Origin: Pseudomonadota bacterium
GTDB taxonomy: Bacteria > Pseudomonadota > Alphaproteobacteria > Rhizobiales > Devosiaceae
Length of the DNA: 64,000 bases
Assembly: GCA_023388175.1 (NCBI GenBank)
Contig: JAEWGT010000009.1
Coordinates: 248,001-312,000 of the forward strand
Reading direction: 5' to 3'
Each line of letters begins with the position of its first letter. Position 1 is the first letter of the stretch. This document shows, piece by piece, positions 50,254-58,259 of the stretch. Both the position numbers and the translations under genes were made by a program. Under the pieces are notes generated by a model, which made no database searches, was not told the origin of the DNA, and saw only the letters and a program-made list of their open reading frames with translations.

Positions 50254-51495
50254 TTATTTCAGCGCCACGGGAAACTCGAAGCCGGTGACCTTCAAGGCCG
50301 CTTCCCGCATGACCTCGGCGCATATTTCCCGGTGAGGCTCCCCCACAAGCAGCCCGTCATGTATCGGCAGGGCGACGATCCCGCGCCGGATCAACTCCAG
50401 CAGCACCGACACCATGATCTGGCTTTCCGTGAACATGAGGCGAGGCCAGATGCCTTGGCCGAAGAGCGGGGCGATGGCTTGGTGTTTCGACTGCACGGCG
50501 GCCGTGACGCGGCGTCCGTTCCAGCCGTCTCCGAGTTCGGACTTGAGGTCGTCGGGAAGGCGCACCATTGGCCCGACACGACATAGCAGCGCGGAAATGG
50601 CCGTCTTGCCTGCGGCCCGTGACATCCCCAGGCCTTCGTAGAGGTCTCCCGGTGGAGGCGTGATGCCGACCTCGGCGTAGGCCAGGCGGGCGAACATGCC
50701 GGAGTAGTCCAGCTCTGCTACCCGATGCCCGTCAATCTGGATGCCGCCTCTCTGTACCTTCTCCAGCGCCTGCCACCAGCCCCAATAGAGCCGCCCATGG
50801 CCGTTGAACTTCGGCGGGGCAACCTTGGATGGGAGGAGGAACTGTCGGACTAAATGGACGGGGAGTTGCCGCTGGCCGTTGAGGGTGATGGCGCTGGCAT
50901 TTATGGCCCCATTGATCGTCTTCATTTCTTGCCGGAGCTGGGTGCTGTCGTGGGTGTCCTCGTACTCCACCAAGACCTTCACCTTGTTCCTCGGGACTGG
51001 TGTCTTGAGTAAGATGCTTTCAGCGCCCCTGAGGCGGCCTACAGCGGGCGTCTCCCCAAGGCGGGGCAGATGGTCAAGGAGGAGAGAGGCTGGCCCCAGC
51101 GTGGTCCTGAGGCCCTTGTAGGTGCCAACTATGCGGTCCAGGTAGCCAAGCCGCTCCAATGATCCCACCACGTCAGTGAAGGCCTTCAGCGGGAAGCTAG
51201 GCCGGGCATATCGGGTGTGCTTCAGATGTCGAGAGGAGACGATGAGGCGGGAGCCCTGAGGCCTGTATGCGGTGAGAGCCGCGAGGTTAGCCACTAGGTT
51301 CGCCACCATCTCCTGTCGCCTTGAAGCCGCGTCCTGACGGGCAGACCTCGGGCGAGGCGTTGCGGCCTCTATCTCAAGGAACAGCCGCCTGGAGAGCTGC
51401 CAAAGGTCGCTTCCTGCCGGTATCAACCAGCTATCGTGGTGGAGGTCCCCGGTTACGCCGAACGGATCACCGTCATCAATATCAGGGTCGCTCAT
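50254..51495 (-). CDS. Polymerase-palm-like protein of unknown function
   Basis: About 413 residues from MSDPDIDDGDPF. The frame is open to 51579. The N-terminal half is helical. The second half has GRLYWGWWQALEKVQRGGIQIDGHRVAELDYSGMFARLAY, then IWPRLMFTESQIMVSVLLELIRRG and PIHDGLLVG. The pair DYSG (Asp 263) and HDG (Asp 380) has the spacing and form of motifs A and C in the palm of A-family polymerases and T7-type RNA polymerase. Similar proteins are widespread on proteobacterial plasmids and islands but have no known function. Its activity is inferred. It overlaps the upstream gene by 14 bp. Confidence 0.6.
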   Translation of the reverse strand: MSDPDIDDGDPFGVTGDLHHDSWLIPAGSDLWQLSRRLFLEIEAATPRPRSARQDAASRRQEMVANLVANLAALTAYRPQGSRLIVSSRHLKHTRYARPSFPLKAFTDVVGSLERLGYLDRIVGTYKGLRTTLGPASLLLDHLPRLGETPAVGRLRGAESILLKTPVPRNKVKVLVEYEDTHDSTQLRQEMKTINGAINASAITLNGQRQLPVHLVRQFLLPSKVAPPKFNGHGRLYWGWWQALEKVQRGGIQIDGHRVAELDYSGMFARLAYAEVGITPPPGDLYEGLGMSRAAGKTAISALLCRVGPMVRLPDDLKSELGDGWNGRRVTAAVQSKHQAIAPLFGQGIWPRLMFTESQIMVSVLLELIRRGIVALPIHDGLLVGEPHREICAEVMREAALKVTGFEFPVALK

Positions 51496-52084
51496 TGTGT
51501 TCCGTGGCCGGGGTGTCGGAACTGCCTGTCTCCAGCATATGCCAATCTGGATGGTCGGCGCGGTATGAAGGGAACTCAATGGCCCGGCTCTTGGCCACCC
51601 ATAGGGCTCTCTCAGCTAGGCGCAGGGCAGCGTCATAGTCTGCTGGCTCCTCACCCCTGCCGAACGTTTGGAGGAACCACGAGCCGTCGCGTAAGGCCGC
51701 TTCCACAGGGTCAAACAGGGCGTAGGCCGCGAAGGGCTGCTTCTTGTTCTTCCCCGACCTGAAGCCTCCATTGGCGCGGGCTGCTGGGACATGCTTGAGG
51801 GCATCGATGTTGGTGGACCAGACCACGAGCTGGGGCTTGGTGTCGGGCAGAGCGGTCAGCAGATGTTGGACCATAGCGGCACGGGCCTGATCGTCGGACA
51901 TTGCGTAGCCTGCCATCCAATACCGAGAGACCCCGGCAGCGCTCCTCACCATCGCCGCAACGCCTACGGCCCTCATGGCGCCGTCAAGAGATTGGCTGAT
52001 GGGTCTGGCTACTGCGAGGACGGCTTGCGGGGTCTCGGATGTGGGCATCGCTATGGACGCGACAAGTTGCTGGGAGGGCAGCAT
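51482..52084 (-). CDS. Hypothetical protein of the element
   Basis: About 200 residues from ATG 52084 with GGAAGG upstream. The frame is open to 52171. It begins MLPSQQLVASIAMPTSETPQ, and its core includes SLDGAMRAVGVAAMVRSAAGVS and KPQLVVWSTNIDALKHVP. I recognise no family. It overlaps the palm-like gene by 14 bp, which suggests coupled translation and a shared role. Confidence 0.6.
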   Translation of the reverse strand: MLPSQQLVASIAMPTSETPQAVLAVARPISQSLDGAMRAVGVAAMVRSAAGVSRYWMAGYAMSDDQARAAMVQHLLTALPDTKPQLVVWSTNIDALKHVPAARANGGFRSGKNKKQPFAAYALFDPVEAALRDGSWFLQTFGRGEEPADYDAALRLAERALWVAKSRAIEFPSYRADHPDWHMLETGSSDTPATEHNERP

Positions 52085-52405
52085 ATGGCCTTCCTTTCGG
52101 AGGTGGATGATGGGGATGGATGGAGGAGAAAAGGTGGTCTCCCTGTGCGCACAGGCATCAGGAGGCGACACTGATAGGATAACGTTTAAGCGCCCAACTC
52201 GTGTGGGCTTAACGGCAACAGGTTGTCGAACTTAACGGCCCCGCTCGTCGCGTTATTTTGAGGGGATGAAAGGGATGCTGTTACTCTGATCCCTACCTAA
52301 TTCAATTGGGAACTTAATTGGGCTTCAATCAATACCCTGCCTAATTCAATACCCGTGGTATTTCCGAAGGCTCTATCAAATACCGGGGCAATTGCAGGGA
52401 CCAGG
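52085..52405. other. Gap with repeated CTACCTAATTCAA motifs
   Basis: No gene is supported here. Two copies of the motif lie at 52293-52305 and 52337-52349. Further copies lie at 52601-52609 and 52654-52667. The area is AT-richer than the flanks. Confidence 0.5.
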
Positions 52406-52537
52406 TTAGGCCAGCACAACCCAAAGGCCCAAGGTGACGCCGACCAACACCATGGCACAAATGACGACAAAGCCGAGCTGGACCGTGAGGTCTGCTCCAA
52501 GCCGTTGAACATCGGCACTGGTTGCAGGATTTTCCAT
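52406..52537 (-). CDS. 43-aa single-pass membrane protein
   Basis: The frame starts at ATG 52537, 6 bp after GAGG, and ends with TAA at 52408-52406. The N-terminus MENPATSADVQRLGADLTVQ is followed by one clear transmembrane helix (GFVVICAMVLVGVTLGLWVVL). It is too short for most gene callers. Small proteins like this in phage elements include holins and superinfection factors. A longer overlapping frame (52297-52569) is much less protein-like. Pairs of CTACCTAAT motifs flank it. Confidence 0.6.
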   Translation of the reverse strand: MENPATSADVQRLGADLTVQLGFVVICAMVLVGVTLGLWVVLA

Positions 52538-52689
52538 TGGCGTCCTCTTGAGTTTGGCAGGTTGAGCAAAGAGGGGGTCGCTGTACGCCTGCTCTGATGG
52601 CTACCTAATGGAGCCCGTACAAAGAGCTAAACACATATTATTATATCGGATTGCTACCTAATTCTAACCACCTGATTTTATTTGCTAAA

Positions 52690-53325
52690 TCAAACATCCG
52701 CATCCGAGGAAATCTCAGATAGTGGCGCACCGCGCTGCCGAAGCCTCACGCCGTCCGGCTTGTAGTAGCGCCTAGCGTTCCACTCCCCGCCGTTGTCATA
52801 CACTGCTATCTCGCCTTTCAGCACCTTTCGATCCAGCCACTTCGAGGTTCGATCAACGTGGCGGGTTGTGTTCGCCTTGATGGTCCCTTCGGGCTTGTCG
52901 GGACGGCCCCGCCAGTGTGCGTACCACGCCGCCACTAACTCACGGGCCGACTTCGGGGACCACGCTTGGTTTAGATGCTTCGTGAGCCAATCGTACAAGC
53001 CATCTCCATTAGGCTTGATGGGCTGCTTCGGACGCGCCCGCCGCTTCTTCTCCTCCGCCTTGCGTTCGCTCACAGGTTTGAGTTTCTGAAGGGGCTCCAC
53101 TGCGCCGTCCTCGGGCTGGGCAATTCCAAGACGCTGCCTGTGTAGAGCCTTAGGTCCACGTGCAGATCGAGACTCACGGGATTTTTCGGCAGTTTGCTCT
53201 TTGTTTTCGGCCTCAGCGATCAACGCGCTCTCAGCAGCAGCAAGTGCCTTAAGGTCAACCCTATGTTGCGCCGTAACCGCCGAGCGGTTCACCAACATTT
53301 TGGGCTTGTTGATCTTAGAGTTCAT
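52690..53325 (-). CDS. Basic hypothetical protein next to the integrase
   Basis: About 211 residues from ATG 53325 (GGAG 9 bp upstream; a TTG start at 53331 is also possible). The first half is Lys/Arg/Glu-rich and probably disordered or coiled. The second half is folded (NGDGLYDWLTKHLNQAWSPKSARELVAAWYAHW). It overlaps the integrase 3' end by 11 bp, so the two are co-expressed. It could be a recombination directionality or DNA-binding factor, but no motif proves it. Confidence 0.6.
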   Translation of the reverse strand: MNSKINKPKMLVNRSAVTAQHRVDLKALAAAESALIAEAENKEQTAEKSRESRSARGPKALHRQRLGIAQPEDGAVEPLQKLKPVSERKAEEKKRRARPKQPIKPNGDGLYDWLTKHLNQAWSPKSARELVAAWYAHWRGRPDKPEGTIKANTTRHVDRTSKWLDRKVLKGEIAVYDNGGEWNARRYYKPDGVRLRQRGAPLSEISSDADV

Positions 53326-54697
53326 CCACAATTGCTCCGTCTTCGGCGTGGGAGGTAAATGGTGATGGGGTGTCTGGGTTCAAGGGCGCTGGCAACTTCA
53401 CGGCCTCCACACAGGCCCGCCTAGCGTCTGCGGATGAAGGACCCGGATAGTGCTTCATGGTCAGCTTCAGGGTATCCTTGATGCCATCGTCGTCGCCATC
53501 ATGACCCACCACGTCTGCAAGGGTCCAAGGAGTGAAAGCCCCGTTGGCGGTGCTCAGGGCATCCCGCGCCATACGGATGAAGGTGCGCCGAAACGAATGA
53601 AAATCCACGTTAGACTTGGCCTTGTCGTTGGGCCTCTCATCCACCCCAGCCAACCTCCGGTAGCGGGTAAAGCGCTTAGACGCTGGGTCAGACCTCGTGT
53701 CCCGTGTCTCGGGAGTGTCGGGCAGCTCGTGGAAGAGGAAGTCCTCAGACTTCTTGCCCTTGGAGCGACGTTCTACCAGCTCCACCAGCCCCGAGTGGAT
53801 CGGAACATCGCGGATAGCGTTGGCGGTCTTGCCCTGCCAGATGTGGAAGTTGTCATCGGCGCAGTCTGAAACCCTGAGTTGGCAAATCTCCTCGATCCTC
53901 ATGCCACTCAAAGCCGCCACCCGCATGAGGTCCGGCATGTAGTCCTTAGCGGGTCCGTAGAGGAGCTTGGCCAGCTCGTCGTCCGTGTATCCCCGCTTCC
54001 CCTTGTCCGGCTCTTCGTCTCTGGCTCGGCGGGGTGCTCTTGGAAGGTCTTGGTCTAGCCACGGGTTTTCCTCGGCGTGGCCGCGCTGCTTGAGCCACTT
54101 CCAGTACTCCCTGAGGAACCCCAGATAGCTCTGCACCTTCTTGACGCTCCGGCCTTTCAGCAGAACCTCTTCAAGGAAACGCCCGGCCAGCTTGCGGTGA
54201 ACGTCTTCCACGAAAACCGAACCGCGTTGCTTCTTGAGCCACGCTTCAAGCCACCCAAGGACCCGCTCCAGGTCGCCGGCGCTCTTCACCCGATAGGCTT
54301 TGTGCTTTTTGAATGCCTCTAGGTAGGCGGTGATAGGGGTGCTGGTACCAGAGGCTACTTCCGCGAAGTCCAGCACCTCGGGGTGGTCTGCTAGATCAGC
54401 AACGCGGGCCTGGAGTTTCAGACGGTGGTTGTCCGGACTGACGAATTGCTCAAGCCGCAACTGGGCGGCCTCGACCATCAGTGGCCCTACGGTGGGTAGG
54501 CCCTTCTTGGCAGCCGCAAAGTTGGCCTTGATCTTGGCCACTTCGGCCCACTTAAGGGAGTTGGCTTTGGCTAGGCTATCGGTATGGAGGGGGACGGTGA
54601 CCTTGCCCTTCCCAAAAATGGCCCTGAGTTCGCTGGGCACCTTAACCCTGACCCGCCACTGGCTTCCGTGCCACTCTAAGAACTGTTTGTCAGCCAC
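53315..54697 (-). CDS. int: Tyrosine site-specific integrase
   Basis: A 460-residue phage-type integrase. The N-terminal arm-type domain (QWRVRVKVPSELRAIFGKGKVTVPL) and core-binding SAM-like domain (KSAGDLERVLGWLEAWLKK) precede the catalytic domain. The catalytic residues are Arg in LSGMRIEEICQLRV, His-x-x-Arg in DFHSFRRTFI, His in VVGHDGDDDG and Tyr in TMKHYPG. It is the first gene inside attR and reads inward. It should join attP to the tRNA-Ser 3' end. Confidence 0.95.
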   Translation of the reverse strand: MADKQFLEWHGSQWRVRVKVPSELRAIFGKGKVTVPLHTDSLAKANSLKWAEVAKIKANFAAAKKGLPTVGPLMVEAAQLRLEQFVSPDNHRLKLQARVADLADHPEVLDFAEVASGTSTPITAYLEAFKKHKAYRVKSAGDLERVLGWLEAWLKKQRGSVFVEDVHRKLAGRFLEEVLLKGRSVKKVQSYLGFLREYWKWLKQRGHAEENPWLDQDLPRAPRRARDEEPDKGKRGYTDDELAKLLYGPAKDYMPDLMRVAALSGMRIEEICQLRVSDCADDNFHIWQGKTANAIRDVPIHSGLVELVERRSKGKKSEDFLFHELPDTPETRDTRSDPASKRFTRYRRLAGVDERPNDKAKSNVDFHSFRRTFIRMARDALSTANGAFTPWTLADVVGHDGDDDGIKDTLKLTMKHYPGPSSADARRACVEAVKLPAPLNPDTPSPFTSHAEDGAIVDEL

Positions 54698-54797
54698 GCC
54701 GGTCAGTGCCCCGGTGCCCCATGAAAGTGCCCCAAGATGGCGATGGAGGGGCCTTATATCAAGGGGGTCTTGGTGATTTTAGAAGTGCGAGGCAGTT

Positions 54798-54814
54798 TCC
54801 CTTTCTCTCCGCCA
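54798..54814 (+). repeat. attR core
   Basis: An exact 17-bp copy of the tRNA-Ser 3' end at 36996-37012. It lies 100 bp upstream of the integrase start. Confidence 0.9.
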
Positions 54815-54960
54815 GCTTCCCAATAGAGCCATCATATTCCGCAAGTGCCTGTCATGAAGGCCGATGCAATTGCGTCACTGCACACAGGGGCGGCACACGG
54901 CGGCACACATGGGGTTGCGCCGGTCTGTTCCGGCCGCAGTGTTCGAATAGTCGAGCGACC

Positions 54961-55134
54961 GCGGGAGAAGCTGAGGTGAAGTCCAGATGCACCGGCCAGG
55001 CGGTCCGACACAACAATAGGAAGATCCACTTCTTCGCCACCGTCGATCCGATCGTCCATGACGATTTCGGTTATCTGCCGTTGAGCCCGTCAATCGGGGC
55101 GCTGCTCGAGCGCCTCACGCTTCAGCGCAAGCGG
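54961..55134 (+). pseudogene. IS21-family istB relic
   Basis: The frame encodes RKIHFFATVDPIV followed by DDFGYLPLSPSIGALLERL. These match the typical IstB strings (KVRFFSTVDLV, then DELGYLPFSxxGGALLFHLL), but about 20-30 residues between them are lost, as are the Walker A and both ends. It is a short relic of an IS21 helper ATPase next to attR, outside the element. The rest of 54815-55326 shows no gene. Confidence 0.55.
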
Positions 55135-55326
55135 TGCGACGCGCGGACGCAAACCACCACTGGCCCCTTCCCACCTCGCGGGACAGGATCGCCCGACCGG
55201 GTCACTTGCTAATTACAATCCCGGCCCGTCGGCAGGCGATGTGGTGTTGTCACGGCTATCCGGCAAGACCGCCAATTGAAAGTCCATGTCCGAATTGACG
55301 CCACCTGAACCCGTCTACAGTGGGCT

Positions 55327-56721
55327 TCAGGTCAGCCGTCCTTCGTCCTTGAGGTGATACCATACGAAGAGCATTCTTTGGCCCAGCCGGCGGAACGGCG
55401 TGATCAGGGGGCCATGATGCGGCAGGGGCGAGGTGAAGATCGGCAGCTTTGACTGGTCCGGCTTGCCTGCGACCTGAGCGGCCATGCGCCGTCCGGCCTG
55501 TGCCGAATACATGACGCCATTGCCGCCATAACCCATTGCGTAATAGATCGCCTCGGATGGGTCGGGCTGCGTGATGCGGGGCATCATGTCATGGCTCATA
55601 TCCACCCAGCCCCACCAGCTGTAGTCGAAACGCACATCAGCTAGATGCGGGAATTTCCTGGCCATGCCGCTACGTAGGCCGTCTTCATGGACCTGATTGG
55701 TGGCGTCGGCACCGGTGATCGCACTGCGGCTGCCGATCTGCAGACGCTTGTCGGGCAAGAGGCGATAGTAATGGCGCAGGATGCGGCTGTCCGTGAGCGG
55801 AATAAGGGTCTGAAATCTGGCCTCGGCAATTTCGGCATCGCTTAGTGGCCGCGTAACCACGGAGTTGGAAAGGATAGGCATCAGCCGGTGGCTGGTCTTG
55901 CGGTTGAGGCCGATGGGCGTGTAGGCGGCTGTGGCAACGGCAACGCGGCGGGCGCGGACAGTGCCATGGGGCGTCTGCAGGTGATGCACGCCGTTCTTCG
56001 TGGTCCAGCCGCTTACCGGGCTGGCGGTATGGACACGGGCGCCAAGGCTGCGCGCCAGCTTGAGATAGCCAAAAGCGAGTTTGGCGGCGTGGATGCCGGT
56101 GCCATAGGGTTCGTAGAGGGCGCCCTGGGCTTCCTGGTCGGCCACGAACTGCTCATGCACTTCGCCACGGCTCAGGACGCGGGTGCCGTAGCCGAATGTT
56201 TCATTATTCAGCGCGGACAGCTTTTCGATCCCGGCCATGTAGTCGGCCTTGTGGGCAATGAACAGGTGCCCACCCGGCTGGGCATCGCAGTCAATGTCCT
56301 TGATGAGATCGTTGAACAGCTCGAAGGCGTCGAGGATTTCGGCATGCATGCCCTTGGCGACGTCGAGACCCCATCGGGAAATCCACTCGCTGCGCTTGAG
56401 CCGGCCCGCCGATAACTGAGCCTGACCGCCATTGCGTGTACTGCAGCCCCAGGCAACGCGATTGGCTTCGAGCACCGTGGCCTTGATCCCGTGTTCCTTG
56501 GCGAGGTGAATGGCGCAGGAAAGGCCGGTATAGCCCGAGCCGATAATGACCACGTCAACATCCATGTCACCCTTGACCGGACCATCGTCCTCCGGCGCCG
56601 CGCCCGCCGTATCCACCCAATAGGTCGGTGCATAGTCGCGGTTCTGCCCCACGCCGCGATCCACCAGCGGATCGTAGTTGGGGTCATAGGGCTGGATGGC
56701 ATTGGGCGTATGCAGGTTCAT
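55327..56721 (-). CDS. FAD-dependent amine/amino-acid oxidoreductase (DAO family)
   Basis: This 464-residue flavoenzyme resembles gamma-glutamylputrescine oxidase PuuB and related DAO proteins. The FAD Rossmann motif is VVIIGSGYTGLSCAIHLAKEHG, with WGCSTRNGGQAQLSAG as the second flavin site and AMGYGGNGVMYSAQAGRRMA near the end. It would oxidise an amine to an aldehyde plus ammonia and peroxide. An aldehyde dehydrogenase in the same run would then oxidise the aldehyde. It is the last gene of the run, about 26 bp after the SnoaL-like gene. Confidence 0.88.
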   Translation of the reverse strand: MNLHTPNAIQPYDPNYDPLVDRGVGQNRDYAPTYWVDTAGAAPEDDGPVKGDMDVDVVIIGSGYTGLSCAIHLAKEHGIKATVLEANRVAWGCSTRNGGQAQLSAGRLKRSEWISRWGLDVAKGMHAEILDAFELFNDLIKDIDCDAQPGGHLFIAHKADYMAGIEKLSALNNETFGYGTRVLSRGEVHEQFVADQEAQGALYEPYGTGIHAAKLAFGYLKLARSLGARVHTASPVSGWTTKNGVHHLQTPHGTVRARRVAVATAAYTPIGLNRKTSHRLMPILSNSVVTRPLSDAEIAEARFQTLIPLTDSRILRHYYRLLPDKRLQIGSRSAITGADATNQVHEDGLRSGMARKFPHLADVRFDYSWWGWVDMSHDMMPRITQPDPSEAIYYAMGYGGNGVMYSAQAGRRMAAQVAGKPDQSKLPIFTSPLPHHGPLITPFRRLGQRMLFVWYHLKDEGRLT

Positions 56722-56746
56722 GATTGCGCTTCAGCTCTTCTCGAAA

Positions 56747-57139
56747 TCAGAAATGGGCGGGCAGCAGCGGCCGTTGCTTGCGAAAGGCCTGCTTGCGGGT
56801 GATGAGCCCGTCCTGGTGGGTGAAGATATCGGCCCCCTCGGCCTCGATGCGTTGTCCATCGGCCTGGGTGCCGGTAAAGAGCCATTCGGAGACGGCGCGA
56901 TTGCCGGAGACGAAGTGGCCCTGTTGCGCCCAATTGGCGTCAGGCATGGCAGCCCAGACGCCGGCAAAGGCGGCGGCAATGGCCTCGGGCGTGGCAAAGC
57001 GCTTGCCGAAAGCCTCTGGACCGGCCACGGCGTCAAAGACGCAATCGGGCGCCAAATGGGCCATCACGCTTTCGACATCATGCCGGTTAAAGGCATCGAA
57101 CAGGGCAGTCAGGTCGGCAGTGGTGAGCATTCTGGACAA
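56747..57139 (-). CDS. SnoaL/NTF2-like protein
   Basis: A 130-residue single-domain NTF2-like fold. Markers are LTALFDAFNRHDVESVMAHLAPDCVFD, FATPEAIAAAFAGVWAAMPDAN and VSEWLFTGTQADGQRIEAEGADIF. Family members isomerise or bind small molecules. No catalytic residue can be fixed. The start is at 57139 or at MLTTADLTAL (57130). It lies between the ABC transporter genes and the oxidase. Confidence 0.85.
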   Translation of the reverse strand: MSRMLTTADLTALFDAFNRHDVESVMAHLAPDCVFDAVAGPEAFGKRFATPEAIAAAFAGVWAAMPDANWAQQGHFVSGNRAVSEWLFTGTQADGQRIEAEGADIFTHQDGLITRKQAFRKQRPLLPAHF

Positions 57140-57254
57140 GGCGAATTCCTTCGCCGGTCACGCAATGACCGGCTGATCTGATGGTTTGAGTATCGGGCGA
57201 TGGCAGCAGGACAGGCAGAACCAGTCCCGCCCAAATCATGGGGCCAGACGTGGG

Positions 57255-58259
57255 CTAGGCGGCGCGCAATTCGGGCAAGGGGGCCTCCAGGCTCTCGGTG
57301 AAGTGGCAGGCGACGGAGTGGCCGGTTTCAACCTCGCGCAAGACCGGCGCTTCCTGATGGCAACGCTCCTGCGCAAAGGGACAGCGCGCCGAGAAGCGGC
57401 AGCCTTTTGGCGGGTTGATGGGACTGGGGGGCTCCCCGCGGATGAGCGCTGTGCGCTCGCGGCCGCGCTGGCTGGCATCGGGCTTGAGTGCCGCAGCCAT
57501 CAGCGACCACGTATAGGGGTGGCGCGGATTGGAGAAGATCTGTTTCGCACTGCCCTTTTCGGCGAACTGCCCCAGATACATGACACCGACATCGGTACAC
57601 AGATGCTGCACCACGGCCAGATCATGCGAGATGAAGACATAGGAGAGCTTCTTTTCCTCCTGGAGGCGCAGCAGCAGGTTGATGACCTGGGCCTGGATGG
57701 CCACGTCGAGCGCCGAGACCGGCTCGTCGCAGACCAGCAGCTCGGGCTGCGTGGCAAGGGCGCGCGCGATGCAAAGCCTCTGGCGCTGGCCGCCCGAGAA
57801 CTGGTGCGGAAAGAGCCGTGCTGCCGAGGGGTGCAGGCCCACAGCGACCAATGATTCCTCGACCACTTCCGGGCGCATCATCGGGTCGATGTAATTCATG
57901 AGATCGAGCGGTTCGCGGATGGCATCGCCCGCCCGCTTGCGCGGATTGAGCGAGGAGAATGGGTCCTGGAACACCATCTGGAAACGCACGCGCTTCTGCC
58001 GCAGCGCCTCGCCTTCAAGATCGGAAAGCACATCGCGGCCGAGCGCGACCCTGCCCGAGGTGATGGGCGCCAGGCGCATGATGCCCAGGGCTGCCGTGGA
58101 CTTTCCCGACCCGGACTCCCCGACAATGCCGAAGGTTTTGCCCTGTTCGAGCTCGAAGCTGATGCCATCGACCGCATGAACGACCCGTGGCGAACCATCC
58201 TTGTTGCGGCCCGCGGGGAAATGAACCTTGAGATCCTCGACCTGAAGCAGGGAATTCAT
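57255..58259 (-). CDS. Dpp/Opp-type ABC transporter ATP-binding protein (second)
   Basis: The DppF/OppF-like 334-residue ATPase. Walker A is GESGSGKST, the signature FSGGQRQRL, and Walker B LLVCDEPVSALD. The C-terminal oligopeptide motif GCRFSARCPFAQERC is present. It energises a peptide- or nickel-type importer, with the other ATPase (58256-59257), two permeases and a binding protein upstream. Coding overlap with the partner is 4 bp. Confidence 0.94.
   Translation of the reverse strand: MNSLLQVEDLKVHFPAGRNKDGSPRVVHAVDGISFELEQGKTFGIVGESGSGKSTAALGIMRLAPITSGRVALGRDVLSDLEGEALRQKRVRFQMVFQDPFSSLNPRKRAGDAIREPLDLMNYIDPMMRPEVVEESLVAVGLHPSAARLFPHQFSGGQRQRLCIARALATQPELLVCDEPVSALDVAIQAQVINLLLRLQEEKKLSYVFISHDLAVVQHLCTDVGVMYLGQFAEKGSAKQIFSNPRHPYTWSLMAAALKPDASQRGRERTALIRGEPPSPINPPKGCRFSARCPFAQERCHQEAPVLREVETGHSVACHFTESLEAPLPELRAA

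Larger units (their letters stand above)
37013..54814. mobile_element. 17.8-kb integrative element in tRNA-Ser(GGA), prophage- or satellite-like
   Basis: The boundaries are the 17-bp direct repeats at 36996-37012 and 54798-54814. A tyrosine integrase (53315-54697) lies just inside attR, reading inward. A serine recombinase (40164-40856) is also present. Two large virion-type proteins, a polymerase-palm-like protein, small regulators and a helicase-nuclease near attL make up the cargo. No portal, terminase, capsid or tail gene was recognised. It is therefore a decayed podovirus-like prophage or a satellite that may use a helper virus. Base composition is less GC-rich than the flanks in several genes. 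Confidence 0.88.

Noticed and set aside
52297..52569. 90-aa minus-strand frame
   Set aside because: Composition is not protein-like (Trp/Ser-rich). The overlapping 43-aa frame has a better ribosome-binding site and a clear membrane helix.
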